Below are positions 10,881 through 22,340 of a DNA stretch of 64,000 bases, piece after piece (position 1 is the first letter of the stretch; every line of letters begins with the position of its first letter). This DNA comes from Eonycteris spelaea (taxonomy: Eukaryota > Chordata > Mammalia > Chiroptera > Pteropodidae), in the NCBI GenBank assembly GCA_003508835.1, contig PUFA01000286.1, positions 124,001 to 188,000 on the forward strand, in the 5' to 3' direction. The position numbers and the translations under genes were made by a program. Under the pieces are notes generated by a model. It was not told where the DNA came from. It worked only from the letters and a program-made list of their open reading frames with translations, and made no database searches.

Positions 10881-13045
10881 CATCTTGTGCCCAAGTTGTG
10901 AGGCCATAGTATTGGATAATATGGTGGGATGGCCAATCATCCTCTCCTCACTTTTGTCCAGAGAACTAAATGAAGAAAACTGTAAAAGATAAAAATTTAA
11001 TAAGATGTAGAGAGCAAAAGAAAAATTACACTTGTTTTAGTCTTTAAGTGACAGATAGTTTTAATAATAAATATAATTTCTGATTAATCTAATCAGAGAA
11101 AAGTCCAAATAATGATAGGTATTCCATACATAGGATAGATGCACTGGTATTAAATATTTTGAATGAGTGTTAATATCAAAACACCCTTGGTAATAATCTA
11201 CCACCGAGCTTATATAGACTATAAAAAGCAGAGTAAATAGGGGATATTACTGACTGAAGCCAAATATAACAGTCAAGGGTAATCAAAATCATCAGTGGGG
11301 ATTTTGGTGAAACCAGGAAAAAAATCATCCTTTGGAACGTAAACTTGCTTCAAAATATTTCCTTTTGTTTTCTTAATTACACAAGGCCTAAAAGTAATTT
11401 AAATAGTAATAAAAAAATCTTTTAACTACAGCACAACTCTGTAAAGCATTTTATAATTTTGAGTAGCTCCAACTAACCCTATATTAAACTTGAGATTCAC
11501 AAACCAAATAGAAATCTAATGCTTACAACATGGCTGTCACAATTATATATGAAAACATATGCTGTATTTCCCAAATGACAAAAAAAACCCCAACAACCAT
11601 AAAGCTATATTTTTATATGATAAACTATAGCTCTCAACAACCTGAATCAAATTAATCACATATTATAGAAACCTTATATCAAAATAATTTAAATATTCTA
11701 TGAGTTAAAAACACTGACCCCTGACTAGTATTTTATGTACCTCCTTATCTGAAGTTTTATCTACTTATAAGTACATAAGCTTTGCCACTTAGTCCCTTCC
11801 CATAGTCGTCAGCTGCAATGACTTGAAACTTGAATAAGGACCTTCTTATATTATGGAAGAGCGTAGCAGTTTTGATATGCCTTGTGTATGTTTCCACCTC
11901 TGTAATCCTCCTTTTCCCTCTTTAATCGGAGATATTATGAGGCTGTATGCCATGGCACTATAATTGCCAGTATCTTTATCAGTAACCTAGGAGGGGGGCG
12001 GGGACACAGGTTACAAATAATCAGGAAAAAAAAAAACTTTTAGCAAAGGGACTTATTTATGTTTGTAAGGGTGATGTTCCTTATCTAGTAATAATATTTT
12101 AAGTCTATTTTTTCTGGATATTATATAGATTTATAGACTTTATGTCCACTTTATGTCAAATGGTTGTTATTAGAATGATAATAACCACTGAACTCTGAAT
12201 TAAAGTGCATAGACACTAACTGAGTCCAGTCTATGAATCAAGTGTTTTGCCTGGCATGTCAAAAAATAGTTCATCTCTGGGCTGTGGTCCAAGCTGGTTT
12301 AAGGGTGGGATTGATTGTTTACCTAACCATTGCTTTGTGTATAGGCACAGTATGTGATTGTATGTGTGTTTTGTAGCTAACCTATTTCCTAAAGGAAAAT
12401 ACAATGAAATAAACACATTTATATTTTAAACGACAATAAGACAAATTGAAGTTCAGAGTTTTTAACCAGTAATCCCAGAGATGCATAAAGACATTCTAAT
12501 TAGTTAATGCCATGTCCTAATTTGAGAGGATTAGAATACTAATCCAACTTCTTTTCATTATCTTGTATCCTGAGTAACCATATTTATCTCTGGGGCACGT
12601 ACTTATGACCTACATGTTAAGTTTTCTTAATATTTAGAATTATTTTAAAAAATAAATAGTTGCTTACCATATGTTGTGTGTGTGAGTGTGTGTTGTGTGT
12701 GTGTTTAATAAAGCTGTGAGCATATTAGGCTGACTTTATGGCCTCTACTTCAGGGAAATTTTTCAGAATGCCAATTTAAGAATTATTTCATAGTGAACTA
12801 TTTAGAAGCAGAATTAATCTTAGTGAATTAATACAAAGCTATATACACCCTACTCATGAAACTAGATATGTAAATGTTATGTTTTTATTAATATTTTCAT
12901 TATCTGATTTTTCTTAGTTTAACCAGTGACATTGTTAAATATCATGTATCAAGAATTTCTGTTTTGCCATTACAATACTAAAAGTTCTACAAAAAAAACA
13001 TTTTTAATGAAATAAAAACTCTCAGAGGAATGTATTATTTCAATT
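10881..13045. other. AT-rich DNA without recognised features
   Basis: No gene recognised. The region is AT-rich with short frames only. A TG-rich run (12,674-12,704) and a G-run (near 11,990) are the only low-complexity features. Part of the proximal end could be eroded proviral interior, but nothing retroviral could be read beyond about 10,880. Confidence 0.5.
12674..12704. repeat. (TG)n microsatellite, imperfect
   Basis: TG repeats broken by single GA and TT steps, about 31 bases. Confidence 0.8.
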
Positions 13046-13049
13046 ATAT

Positions 13050-13225
13050 TTATTAGTGCTGTCCAACAGAACTTTCTGCAATGATGGAAATGCTTTAAGT
13101 ATGTTCTGTCCAATACAGTAGCCACCAGGCACAGATGACTACTGAACACTTGAAAGGAGGATAATGTGACTAATGAATTGAAATTATAGTTTAGTTTCAT
13201 TTTAATTAAATTTAAATAGCCAATG
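13050..13225. mobile_element. Old MER-type non-autonomous DNA transposon fragment
   Basis: The text 'gtgctgtccaacagaactt', then 'tgctt...tgtccaatacagtagcc', 'gaacacttgaaa' and 'taaatttaaatagcca' follows a familiar mammalian interspersed repeat in which 'tgtccaata' and 'tagcca' motifs recur in inverted form. I recognise the consensus as a hAT-like MER element but cannot name the subfamily with confidence. Confidence 0.6.
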
Positions 13226-13367
13226 GCTACATAGTAAGTGGTAAAGTTGTGATATAATAATGACAATAATAGTAAATGATATAAATGTATATTAAGATGC
13301 AGCATGAGCCTGACTCTCTAGCTTCAAATTTGATATATGTGCTTAACCTGTTAGACAAGGTCTTTTT

Positions 13368-13397
13368 AAAACAAAACAAAACAAAACAAAACAAAAC
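13368..13397. repeat. (AAAAC)n microsatellite
   Basis: Six consecutive AAAAC pentamers following a run of T's. No adjacent SINE could be read. Confidence 0.85.
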
Positions 13398-13840
13398 CCA
13401 GGTTTCACTTTGGGATAAAGTATTTCTTGATTTTTCTAAGTTAAAATTCTTAGCTTTAGAATAGGAAAAGGTCTGACTACCACCAGATCTATTTAGATGA
13501 TCTGGATGGTTTACATAATGACAGAGTTTAGTTTTCACATTAGAGGAATGGTAATTAGATTTCAACATTAGGTCACATTTTTACTTCAAGAAAAAAAAAG
13601 AACAAAGAAAAAATGGTTATTAAAGGTTTTCTTTTTAAGTTTTGAACTTCAGAGTTTTTTCATTTAATAAGGAACAGCATAAGAAATAAAAAGCACATTT
13701 CCAACTGAAGTTAAAATTAGAGCTTGAATCAAGTAATCAAAGACATTTCTTTTTATATTATGAGAAAATCTGGGACTAATGCCAACTCACTCTAAGATCT
13801 GGTTCAATATTATCCTTTAACTTATGATTAACAGGGTCAT
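13398..13840. other. AT-rich DNA without recognised features
   Basis: Nothing recognised apart from poly-A/T runs. Confidence 0.5.
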
Positions 13841-14165
13841 TTCCCCTAGTATAAACTTTTTTATTGTTAATGCAAAATTATTGAGGTACAACAAACACAC
13901 ACTGAAAAATGCAAAAATCTTAAGTGTACAGCTCAAAAAAATTTTGTCAAACATACACATCCATGAGACCAACATCTGCATCTTAGAATGTTTTTCATTC
14001 TCTTCCAGTCATACTTAGCTCCCTGAGGAAATCACTATCCTAATTTCTAACACTATAGATTAGTTATGCGTATTTTTAAACTTTATATTGATGGGGTCAT
14101 TATATGTGTTCTGTTTTCTGTCTAACTTCTTCTACTCGATTTTTGTTGTGAGATTCTAAACTTTT
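13841..14165 (-). mobile_element. Old L1 3'-end fragment, antisense
   Basis: The stretch 'ttattgaggtacaacaaacac', then 'agtgtacagctc', 'acacatccatgagaccaacatc', 'ggggtcattatatgtgttctg' follows the classic antisense 3'-terminal segment of old mammalian L1 elements (known form: ttattgaggtataattgac... gtgtacaattca). It is strongly diverged, so an ancient copy. Confidence 0.6.
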
Positions 14166-14900
14166 ACATTTTAAAATAGACCTGGTGACACAACACAATC
14201 AAATTTAGAAAAGAAAAGGTGGTTACAATGGAATCATTATGATTGCTTGGTACATTAAGCTTCTTTGCACAGTTCTTAGTTGATAACTTACTATTTCAAT
14301 AAATGAGTAATTTCATTTTATAGTATTGCTAGTTTATTAAATTATGATAACCAGAAAATAGCCATATGTTATTTTAATGGATTAATGTGCTCTTTTTAAA
14401 CATACTTTTCATGAAACAGAAATCGTTTAATGAAAAAGTTTGGATATGGAATGAATAATTATAACTCGAGGATATCTATTTTCTTTTATAACTTTCCATA
14501 GCACATTTGGAGCAAATTGTCAAAAATGAGATATAGGATTTAAAAATATCATGCTTACTGTACCTTTTTTTTTCAAAAATATAAAACTCTACCTGTTGTT
14601 AGTAATGACTCCACTTTAAATTTCTATTTCTTTGAAGGGGCTTGATCCTCTGAAATCTCAAAGTTTCAGAAAACACATGTTGAGGATGTTGACAGACTCA
14701 TTAGCATTCTTTCAAATCTCCCTGCTCTCACCCAAATATACATAGTAGAATACTAGTAAGTTAAACAGTGAATGAGAAAAATCCAACACTTTACTTTTAC
14801 GATTTACTTTCCACTACTGTACTTTTATAATTTTCAAGTTTGATGTTGAGTCTATTCAATTTTCAACAAACAATGGATTTAAGACTGAAACCTATATTTA
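14166..14900. other. AT-rich DNA without recognised features
   Basis: Nothing recognised on either strand. The segment lies just upstream of the 96-codon frame. No CpG-rich promoter is present. Confidence 0.5.
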
Positions 14901-14904
14901 AGAT

Positions 14905-15195
14905 ATGACTGAAAAATATTGGAGGTGTATAGTACAATCACGCACAGTTAACAATGTTCTTTTTGTAAATCAGTTACAAAATATGATTCATTTAAATACA
15001 TACCAAGTCACAGAAATTACAGACAACAAAATGAAGAACACAATTTTAAATCTGGTTCAAGATGTGAACAATGGAAGAGAGTTTCAGCACAGAGTGCATT
15101 GTATCTATTTTTTTGTACTTTTAATAATTTTAATTTTACTTGTTTGCTTTTTGTATTGTGTTTTGAAAAGAGAAGGACTCAAAAGTCAGGTATAA
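14905..15195 (+). CDS. Hypothetical single-pass membrane protein frame, 96 codons
   Basis: An open frame of 96 codons in AT-rich DNA. Residues 1-65 are polar, with N/Q/T-rich composition and no signal peptide. Residues ~67-88 form a strongly hydrophobic span rich in L, I, V and F (around 'YFFVLLIILILLVCFLYCVL'), followed by basic K-R and a short tail, so a type II or tail-anchored topology is possible. The start codon has a purine (G) at -3. The stop lies inside a good 5' splice-site match: CAG|GTATAA at the end of the frame. The frame could therefore be an exon that continues elsewhere. No homologue is recognised. An AT-rich frame of this size can occur by chance in 64 kb, and no promoter or partner exon is seen. 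Confidence 0.25.
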   Translation: MTEKYWRCIVQSRTVNNVLFVNQLQNMIHLNTYQVTEITDNKMKNTILNLVQDVNNGREFQHRVHCIYFFVLLIILILLVCFLYCVLKREGLKSQV

Positions 15196-16500
15196 TTTTT
15201 AAAAGGTCACTTAGAGTTTCAGGTTTCCTTATTAAATGAAAAGAATATTGGTCAACAAATGTTGTTTTAAGATATTATATAGCCAAGTACAGTAAAATGT
15301 CAAAAATTTTCTAAATTTTTACTATAACATTAAAAAATAACATTTTCCACCTAGAAATTTACCAATGAATATGCAGATTTAACCACAAAACCAAATAAAA
15401 CTCTTATTATGTCAAACACTATCATAAGATTGTAACTCTCTTTATATAATGCATCAATCTTTTCTTATTGAGCTCAAGATGCATATACTTTGCTCTCCTT
15501 ATATGTGTGTGAGTGTGTGTGTGTATGTGCGTGTATAATCTTTTTCTTTTTCTTTTTCTGCTGTCTTTATAGCTTCCTAGTCACTCTTGAATCAACCATG
15601 TGCAACTGTTCTCTAAATCGAAATCCACACATTTATATGTAGTATACATTTTACCCTTCCTTGTTGATGAATATAATGAGGCTGTAGGTATCTAGTTCTT
15701 AGTCTCCTTCTTTAAATTCACCTTCATTTTGTATGAATTTCACTGTTTATGTATATGACACACCCAATAACCCATTTAAAATTCCTAGGCATGAAAATCC
15801 CTCCATGTTTGAACTGAAAGACTGCATCAATTTAATTCTATAACTAAATTGTTTTGTTATTTGGAGATACTGTTTCCAAGAAAACACTCCAGCTCTGGAA
15901 GCATAAACTTTAATGTATAAATTTCTGACCACAACTTCCCATCACTTTCTTATTCAGTTAAGACCACTTCTATAATAATAGTGAATTTTTAGTTTCAAAA
16001 TATCTTCTCTGCTCTCACTACTTTAGGGCTTATGTTTCTTCTCTCTTCACATAGACTCCACAGTCAACTTGTTCTCATTTCTTTTCTCCATCCATACCTA
16101 GAACTGCCTCCTCTTGAGTTAATTTAACTACCAACCTAGTCTTGTGTGTTGGGAGAGTAACAAAAGAGGTTAAATAATCAGGCAGACGAATGCTACTATA
16201 AGTCCATGATCTCTGAGTGCAACTGTGCTTTTATTTATTTGGAAAAGTCGTGTTCTATGTTCTTTGTCCTGCTCAAAAAGTTCGCCCTTTTCTTCAAATC
16301 ACATATTTTTTCAGTCTTCTCCAGTGATGTTGTAATTCACATAAAAATTGGGAATAGCAGTGTGAAATATCTCAACTTCTCATCCTATAACTATAAAAGT
16401 GTGTATACCTATACTTGTTGCCTTTATTCAAATCTCAGAGGAACAAACTGACTTATCTGTGCTGAAGTTCTTATGCCTTCATCTGCCTCTCTCCCATATT
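15196..16500. other. AT-rich DNA with minor simple repeats
   Basis: No gene recognised. It contains an imperfect TG run (15,503-15,535) and a pyrimidine tract of CTTTTT units (15,538-15,559). Confidence 0.5.
15503..15559. repeat. TG-rich run followed by (CTTTTT)n
   Basis: Imperfect TG repeats (with GA, TA and GC steps), then three CTTTTT hexamers. Confidence 0.8.
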
Positions 16501-16870
16501 TTCCATGTTTAATGCTTCATCATCTCTATCTCTGTACTTCCAACCTTTTCCTCTACAGGCTATAAGACATCTACCTTTCTCTATTAAAACAAAACAACTC
16601 TTGTTGTACTCTATACCAATTTCTGACACTATCTCCATAATTTTTCACAGTTATGTTTCTCAGAAAATATTCCTACAATCATTGCCTCCAATTTTTCACT
16701 TCACAACCATCCCTCAACTATAGCTGGAATTCTGCCGCTCTCATGCCATCGAATCTGTTGAAGTCAATGACTGAGGCCAGCTCAGTCTCAGATCAATTAT
16801 CAGTCCAGTGCTCTTTAAACCAAAAAGTCCATTTGCATTATTTGTATGATGTTATTGCTGATGCTGCAAG
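16500..16870 (+). mobile_element. Possible L2 fragment
   Basis: Pyrimidine-rich text such as 'cctccaatttttcacttcacaacc' and 'ctctcatgccatcgaat...aagtcaatgac' resembles the coding part of old LINE2-type elements, where similar strings precede the reverse transcriptase region. Heavily diverged; low confidence. The two overlapping short frames here (16,505-16,874) are not considered genes. Confidence 0.3.
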
Positions 16871-16874
16871 CTAA

Positions 16875-17076
16875 TGTATATTGAATGCTCACAGATATCT
16901 AGGTGTTACATAAATATATACATTATTGTACAACAACTTTTCATTGAGTATATTTTATTATTATTTTATAGGCAAAGAAATGGAGGCCGAGAGAGATTAG
17001 TAATTTCCTCATGATCATACAGAGAACGGATAGCACATCTGGCTAGCTCTCACTCTAAAACCACTACATTGAATAT
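16875..17076 (+). mobile_element. MIR SINE, sense
   Basis: 'attgaatgctcacagatatctaggtg', 'ttattattttataggcaaagaaatggaggccgagagagatta' and 'catgatcatacagagaacgg' follow the MIR core and 3' region in order (known form: attttacagatgaggaaactgaggc...). Old and diverged. Confidence 0.7.
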
Positions 17077-17147
17077 GTCAGACTAAGTACCAGGACTAAA
17101 ATCCCAATGTAAATGACATTAAATACTAAATAAAATGTCTTTTAAAA

Positions 17148-17455
17148 ACTAGGGTTGGGTTAGGGTAGGGTTAGGGTTTGGTCAGCTTTAAGATTTAGGG
17201 TTAGGGTTTATGGTTAACTTTAAGGTTAGGGTTAGCATTAGAGTTAGAGTTAGGGGTTAGGGGTTAGGGTTAGGATTTGGATTCATTTTAATACTAGGAT
17301 TAGGGTTAGGTTTAGGGGTTAGGGTTAAGGTTAGGTTTTAGGGTTAGTGTTAGCATTGGGATTAGGGTTCATGTTTAGGATTAGGGTTAGTTTTAGGGTT
17401 TGCATTAGGGTTAGGGTTAGGGTTAACATTTAGTGTTAGGTTAGGGTTGTTATTT
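17148..17455. repeat. TTAGGG-like degenerate telomeric block (G-rich on plus strand)
   Basis: About 300 bases of imperfect TTAGGG, with variants TTTAGGG, TTAGGGG, GTTAGAG and GGTTTAG. The longest near-perfect run is at 17,400-17,432. The orientation is opposite to all the other telomere-like blocks in the window, which are C-rich on the plus strand. Confidence 0.95.
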
Positions 17456-17615
17456 GCCCAATTTTCATATTATTCTTCATTTACAATGTTATTTTGTATT
17501 TGTTCTTTCTACAATTAAATTTTTTTGACCTGTCTAAACATTGTTGCATAAAGAATGTAGGCTCAGTCTGCTGTTTTGATGATATTCAAGTTCATAAGAC
17601 AGTCTTAAAAATTTT
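17456..17615 (-). repeat. Composite-satellite spacer, inverted copy
   Basis: Reading the minus strand gives the same spacer that alternates with CCCTAA blocks at 43.2-49.0 kb. In order it has a 'gtctgctgttttgatga' complement (17,567-17,583), 'gcataaagaatgtaggc', 'acctgtctaaacattgttg', 'aatgttattttgtatt', 'ttcatattattcttcattta' and 'gttatttgccc'. Together with the TTAGGG block this is one inverted unit lying 26 kb from the main array. Confidence 0.9.
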
Positions 17616-17930
17616 ATTTTATATTTAATATCTAATTTATCTACCCACACATATAATTATTAGTTACAACATAATTCATAGCCATCATTTTCATCCTTGT
17701 AACCTTAGACTATAAAATAATTCTTCCAAAGCCTCATTCTTATGTATTATTTTTTTATTTATTCCATGCCCACTGCCTAGAAGATCTGAAAACATGGAAT
17801 AGTACACATTTAATATATATCTTGATATGCACAAATTATTCAGTGAAACTCAAAAAGAAATATTAATACATAATATGATCTACATAGGAAAAAATATGTG
17901 AGAAGATTTATTTATAACAAGAAAATTCTT
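17616..17930. other. AT-rich DNA without recognised features
   Basis: Nothing recognised. It lies between the inverted satellite unit and the old L1. Confidence 0.5.
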
Positions 17931-17934
17931 TAAA

Positions 17935-19069
17935 TTAATTAAAAAGCTACCCACAAAGAAAAGCTTAGGGCTGAATGCCTTATTTGGTAAATTCTACCTA
18001 ACATATGGTGAATAATTAGCACAAATTCATTTGAAAATCCTTCAAACCTAGAAGTTGTAACTTCTTCAATTATTTGATGAGGGCTGTAATACCCTGATTT
18101 GTATATCAGAAACATTATGGGGAAATAGATTATCAGATCATAATCTCTCCTGAATATAAACACACATATTCTCACAAAATACTAGCAAACCAAAAACCTA
18201 GAAAAATGAAAGTTATTATACACCATGACCATTTGGGATTATTTCACAACTGCAACATTTGTGTATGTTAAAAAATCAATCAACTCCCAATGGAAAAGAA
18301 ATACAATTGTTCTTTGTTACAGATGACATAATATTGTATAAAATTTTTTGTGAAGAATTCACTAAAAATCCTCTAGAACTAATGAGTAAGTTAAAAAGGT
18401 CACAGGATATGAAATCACAATACAAGATTGAATTATATTATTACATAGTAATAATAAAAGATGTGAAAACAGCATCAAGTTAAGAACTATTTAGAAATTT
18501 AAGGTAATCTAATCTTCTAGACTGACAATTTTTTTTGAAATCATATATTAAATAAATGAAAAAATTTTAAATTAACATAAGTCATCAAATGTTCAATACT
18601 AATGTCAATATTGGTAAAATCAAATTGATCTACAAACTTAATGCAGTTTTTATATTACCAAAAGACTTTTTAGAAAAACTGACAAGCTTATCTTAAATTG
18701 GACATGTAAATTTAAACCAAACTGCACATGTAATATAATCTTTAAAAAGAAAAACAATATGGCATGACTCATAATCACATATATTAAATCTTACTTCAAT
18801 GGTATTATAATTAAGACTGTGTTGTACTAGCATAAGTATTGATCCATGTAGACCAATCGTAGATTTCAGGTCTAGTAATAAACACTTTATTAAAATTGAT
18901 TTTGACAGAGGTGTTAGGAAGTTCAACTTAAAAAGGACTATCCTTTCAACAATTGGTGATGTGAAGATTAAATATTTATATGCAAATGATCAGGTTGGTT
19001 CCCTAACTCATATAACACAAAGATACTCAAAATGGATGACACAAAAAAGTAAAAGTATAAATTTATTGG
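17935..19069 (+). mobile_element. Old L1, ORF2 reverse-transcriptase part (5' portion)
   Basis: Sense L1 ORF2 remnant. 'aaagaaaagcttagggctgaatgcc' and 'ggtaaattctacctaacata' match the L1 segment just before the RT palm. 'tacaccatgaccatttgggatt' matches the next conserved block. The catalytic box is decayed to F-V-T-D-D near 18,315. 'ggcatgactcataatcaca' and 'actcaaaatggatgacac' match the later thumb region. Deletions and stops are frequent, so it is non-functional. It is interrupted at 19,069 by a younger insertion and resumes at 21,366. Confidence 0.85.
19051..19068. repeat. Target-site duplication, left copy
   Basis: AAAAGTATAAATTTATTG. The right copy at 21,366-21,383 differs by one base (T to C at position 12). 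The pair flanks the HAL1-like element. Confidence 0.8.
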
Positions 19070-21365
19070 AGAAAAAAAATGGCGTACATGATAGAGGCTC
19101 TGTTTATCCTTCTGGCCATCAAATCAAAGTTCTGATGGAAACAAGGAGCAACAGCAAGGAAAACAAGCCATACAACTAGGTAGAAATCCTAGAAATCACA
19201 TTGCAACAGCTGAATTTAGGACAGGGCAAGGACAAGGGGCTACCTGATCTCAAGCCACTGAGTGAAATGGAGGCTGCGGCTGTGGCAGCAGCAGAAGCCT
19301 CTTAAAGGGGCCCCATCTGTGAGCAGAGTTTCGCAGTGATAGACCTGCTCACTCTGAGCACCAGTGCTGATTCGGCTGTGCACAGAGGGCAGCAGGGACT
19401 TACAGGGAGGCATTGTCAGAATGAGGGCTGAGGCGAGACTCTCTTTACAGAGGTGTCAGTGGTATCCATTGTTCCCTGATGAGCCCTCCCCCATACCAGT
19501 GTGCCGGACATAGCATTGCCATAGCTATGATGTCATCGAACTGGATAACAGAGGTTGCTGCACCCAAAGGATTTCCTGAAACTCTGCTTACCCCAACTCA
19601 CAGTCTCACCCAAGCCACATCCAGGTATATTCTCAGCGAGTCAGGTGCTCCTTGCTGAGCAGCACCTAGACTCACACTGGAGGTATCGGGCCTCAGTTTC
19701 TGGTGTGTCTTTTTGATGCAACTATAAGCATAGCATCTATGGATTGCATGCTCAATCTTAACAGGTGGCTCAGGAGGGGTAGAGACTTGAACTAAATTTG
19801 GCCTGCAGCTGAACCCCTCTCAGGACTGTGCCATTGGACACCTACTTCACAAATCCACACTAATAAGACTGGGAGATTTAGGAACTTTGCTTAGTACATA
19901 GAAAAAGACAGAAAGGCAGCAAAAATAGGAAGACAAGCAGAAACCATGTGAAAGAAAGAACAGAGATCCTGATATAATGGAGTTAAGTAATCTAACAGAG
20001 GTAGAGTTCAAAACACTGGTTCTAAAGATGCTCAATGAACTGAGTGGAAGTGTAGAGAACTTCAACAAAAAGGTAAAAAACATAAAAATAGAAATGGAAA
20101 GTATAAAAGTGAATCAGTCTGAAATGAAAAACACATTATCTGAGATGAGAAGTATATTAAATGGAATAAACAAAGTGAATAAAAATAGGATCAAATGCCT
20201 TATCTAGAGAATGGGAAAGCCGAGGACATGCAATCAGAACAGCAAGAGATAAGATGTCAAGACTTTAAAAATAATTTAAGAAGCATATGGTACATTATTA
20301 AGCATCCAAATATTCATCTCATTGGTATAACTGAAGAAAATCAAGGTGTTGAACAGTTATTTGAAGAAATAATGATGGCAAACTTTCATAATCTGGTGAA
20401 GGAGATGATCATAAAACCCTAGGCGGCTCAGAGAATTACAAAAATCAGGGATCCAAAGAGCCCCACACCAAGACACATCGTAATTAAAATGCCGAAGGTT
20501 AAATACAAAGAAAGAACATTAAAAGCAGCAAGAGAAAAACATAGTTACTTATAAGGAAACACCCATATGACTGGCAGCTGATTTCTCAAAAGAAAATATG
20601 CAGGACAGAAGGGCTTGGCAAAAAACATTCGACAGGATGAAGACTAAGGATCTACAACCAAGAATAATTTATCCAGCAAAGCTATCATTTAGAGTTGAAG
20701 GACAGATAAAGAACTTCCTAGACAAAAATAAGTTCAAGGAATTTATCACCACCAAGCAAGTAGTACAGGAAATGTTGGAGAAACTTCTTTAAGAAGAAAA
20801 AAAAACATGTATCAAAAACATGAAAAAAGAATGGTAGCAACTACATTCCTGTTAATAAATACCTTAAACAGAAAAGAATTAAGTGCTCCAACTAAAAGAT
20901 ACAGTGGCTGAAAGGATGAGAAAAAAACACCCCTACATATGAAAAGGAAGGGGATGAAAAAAAGATATTGCTTTGATTGACCTAGAATGTATTTAAACAG
21001 ACAGAGAAAGATAAACACTATAAAATTTCACTTACATGCAGAATCTAAGAAATAAAAAGAACAAACTAATAAAACCAGACTCATAAATATCGTGGACAAT
21101 TTGGTGACAGACAGAGAGGGGATTTCAGGGGCTGGGAGAATGGTGTGGAGGGTTAAAGAAGTACAAATTTGTAGCTGATGGATGGTCACAAGAATGGGGA
21201 GCACAGTATAGTGGATGCAGTTAGCATTAATTCATTGGCTTGGTGGAGGGGCAGGGGTAGGAGGCAGCAATTGGGGGAACCATTTTACAAACGGTATAGA
21301 TATCTAACCAACATACTGAAACTAGTTTCAACATACTTGAAACTAATGAAAATAATTAAATTTTA
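19070..21365 (+). mobile_element. HAL1-like half-L1 (5'UTR + ORF1 + 3'UTR, no ORF2)
   Basis: A 2.3-kb element with a GC-richer 5' region (about 19,200-19,900), an ORF1-like region (about 19,915-20,805), a short linker, an L1-style 3' region (about 20,990-21,365) and an A-rich tail. No reverse-transcriptase sequence lies between ORF1 and the 3' region. This is the architecture of HAL1 elements, which depend on L1 for mobilisation. It sits inside an older L1 and is bounded by an 18-base target-site duplication with one mismatch. The alternative is an ordinary L1 that lost ORF2 by deletion; the intact ends and duplication argue for insertion in this form or a very clean internal deletion. Confidence 0.75.
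19915..20805 (+). pseudogene. L1/HAL1 ORF1 (RNA-binding protein) pseudogene
   Basis: The segments of the L1 ORF1 protein appear in order but in shifting frames. There is a coiled-coil-like N-terminal part (frame 19,977-20,207, heptads of L/V/I with K/E). The RRM part follows (frame 20,195-20,422, with 'LIGITEENQGVEQLFEEI'). The C-terminal domain comes last (from about 20,430, frame 20,598-20,792, with 'RIIYPAKLSF' and a terminal L-x-L-L-stop). ORF1 protein forms RNA-binding trimers in the retrotransposition particle. At least two frame changes break it here, so it is non-functional. Confidence 0.75.
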
Positions 21366-21383
21366 AAAAGTATAAACTTATTG
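21366..21383. repeat. Target-site duplication, right copy
   Basis: AAAAGTATAAACTTATTG, one mismatch to 19,051-19,068. The interrupted L1 continues directly from here. Confidence 0.8.
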
Positions 21384-22320
21384 AGGAACATTAGGATAAT
21401 TTTTGTGACTTTTGATTAGGCAATGGTTTCTTGGATTACACCAAAAACAGTATCAACAATTTTTAAAAATGAGATAAATTGCACTTTAAATTTAAAAACA
21501 TACGTTTTTCAAACAGTAGCAGAAGGAAATGAAAAGGCAAGTTGCTTAACAAAAAAAAATATTTCCAATTACATATTTATTTTGAATTATATATCTATAA
21601 TACATAAAGAACACTTGGAAGTTAATAATAAAAAATGAACCATTTAAAAAAATGGACAGGCACTGAATAGACATTTCTCCAAAGAAGGTGCAGAAGTTGC
21701 CAATAAGAATGTAAAATGTGCTCAATATTCTTTGTAATTATAGAAATGTAAATTAAAACTACAAGGAGATAATAGTTGCCCCCCAAAGAGTATTATATAA
21801 ATAAGATACTAATGATTATTGACAACGTGGAGAATATAAAATCTTCATACATTGCAGGTGGAACTGTAAAAATGTGCAGCCACTGTGGAAAAAACAACAT
21901 GGCATTTTTTCCCCAGAATATTATACATGGAGATACACTACTGCCCAGAAATTATACACCCAGGTGTCTACACCCCCCAGAACATATGGCCACTCAAAAC
22001 CCATAGGCGAATGCTCATAGTAATACTGTTTATAATAGCCCAAAGTGAATGAACCAAAGTGAATAAACTCATGACATAGTGAAAATAAAAATAATATGTG
22101 TATGTTCATATAATCAAATATTATTCACCAATCAAGAAGAATAAAGAAATGGTACATTGTACAAGGAATGGACCTCAACATAAGAAGTTAAAGTAAAGAA
22201 ACAACACCCAAAAGGACACAAAAACTAATATTCCACTTAAAAGAAATTTTCATAAAATTTGCATCTATAGAGACAAAAAAAGATTAATAGTTATTGTGAG
22301 TGGGATGATAATGGGGATGG
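21370..22320 (+). mobile_element. Old L1, ORF2 C-terminus and 3' region (continuation)
   Basis: This continues the L1 at 17,935-19,069. 'gacttttgattaggcaatggtttcttgga' directly follows the block that ended at the left duplication. Further on, 'gaacacttggaagttaataataaaa', 'atggacaggcactgaatagacatttctccaaagaagg', 'cattgcaggtggaactgtaaaa', 'ccagaaattatacacccaggtg' and 'caaatattattcaccaatcaag' follow the L1 ORF2 C-terminal order. The segment ends near 22,315 and is non-functional. Confidence 0.85.
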
Positions 22321-22340
22321 AGAGTGCATGTAAATGCAAT

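Noticed and set aside
10679..10936. 85-codon minus frame as an independent gene
   Set aside because: The retroviral transmembrane region reads in a different frame across the same bases, so this frame is mostly its shadow.
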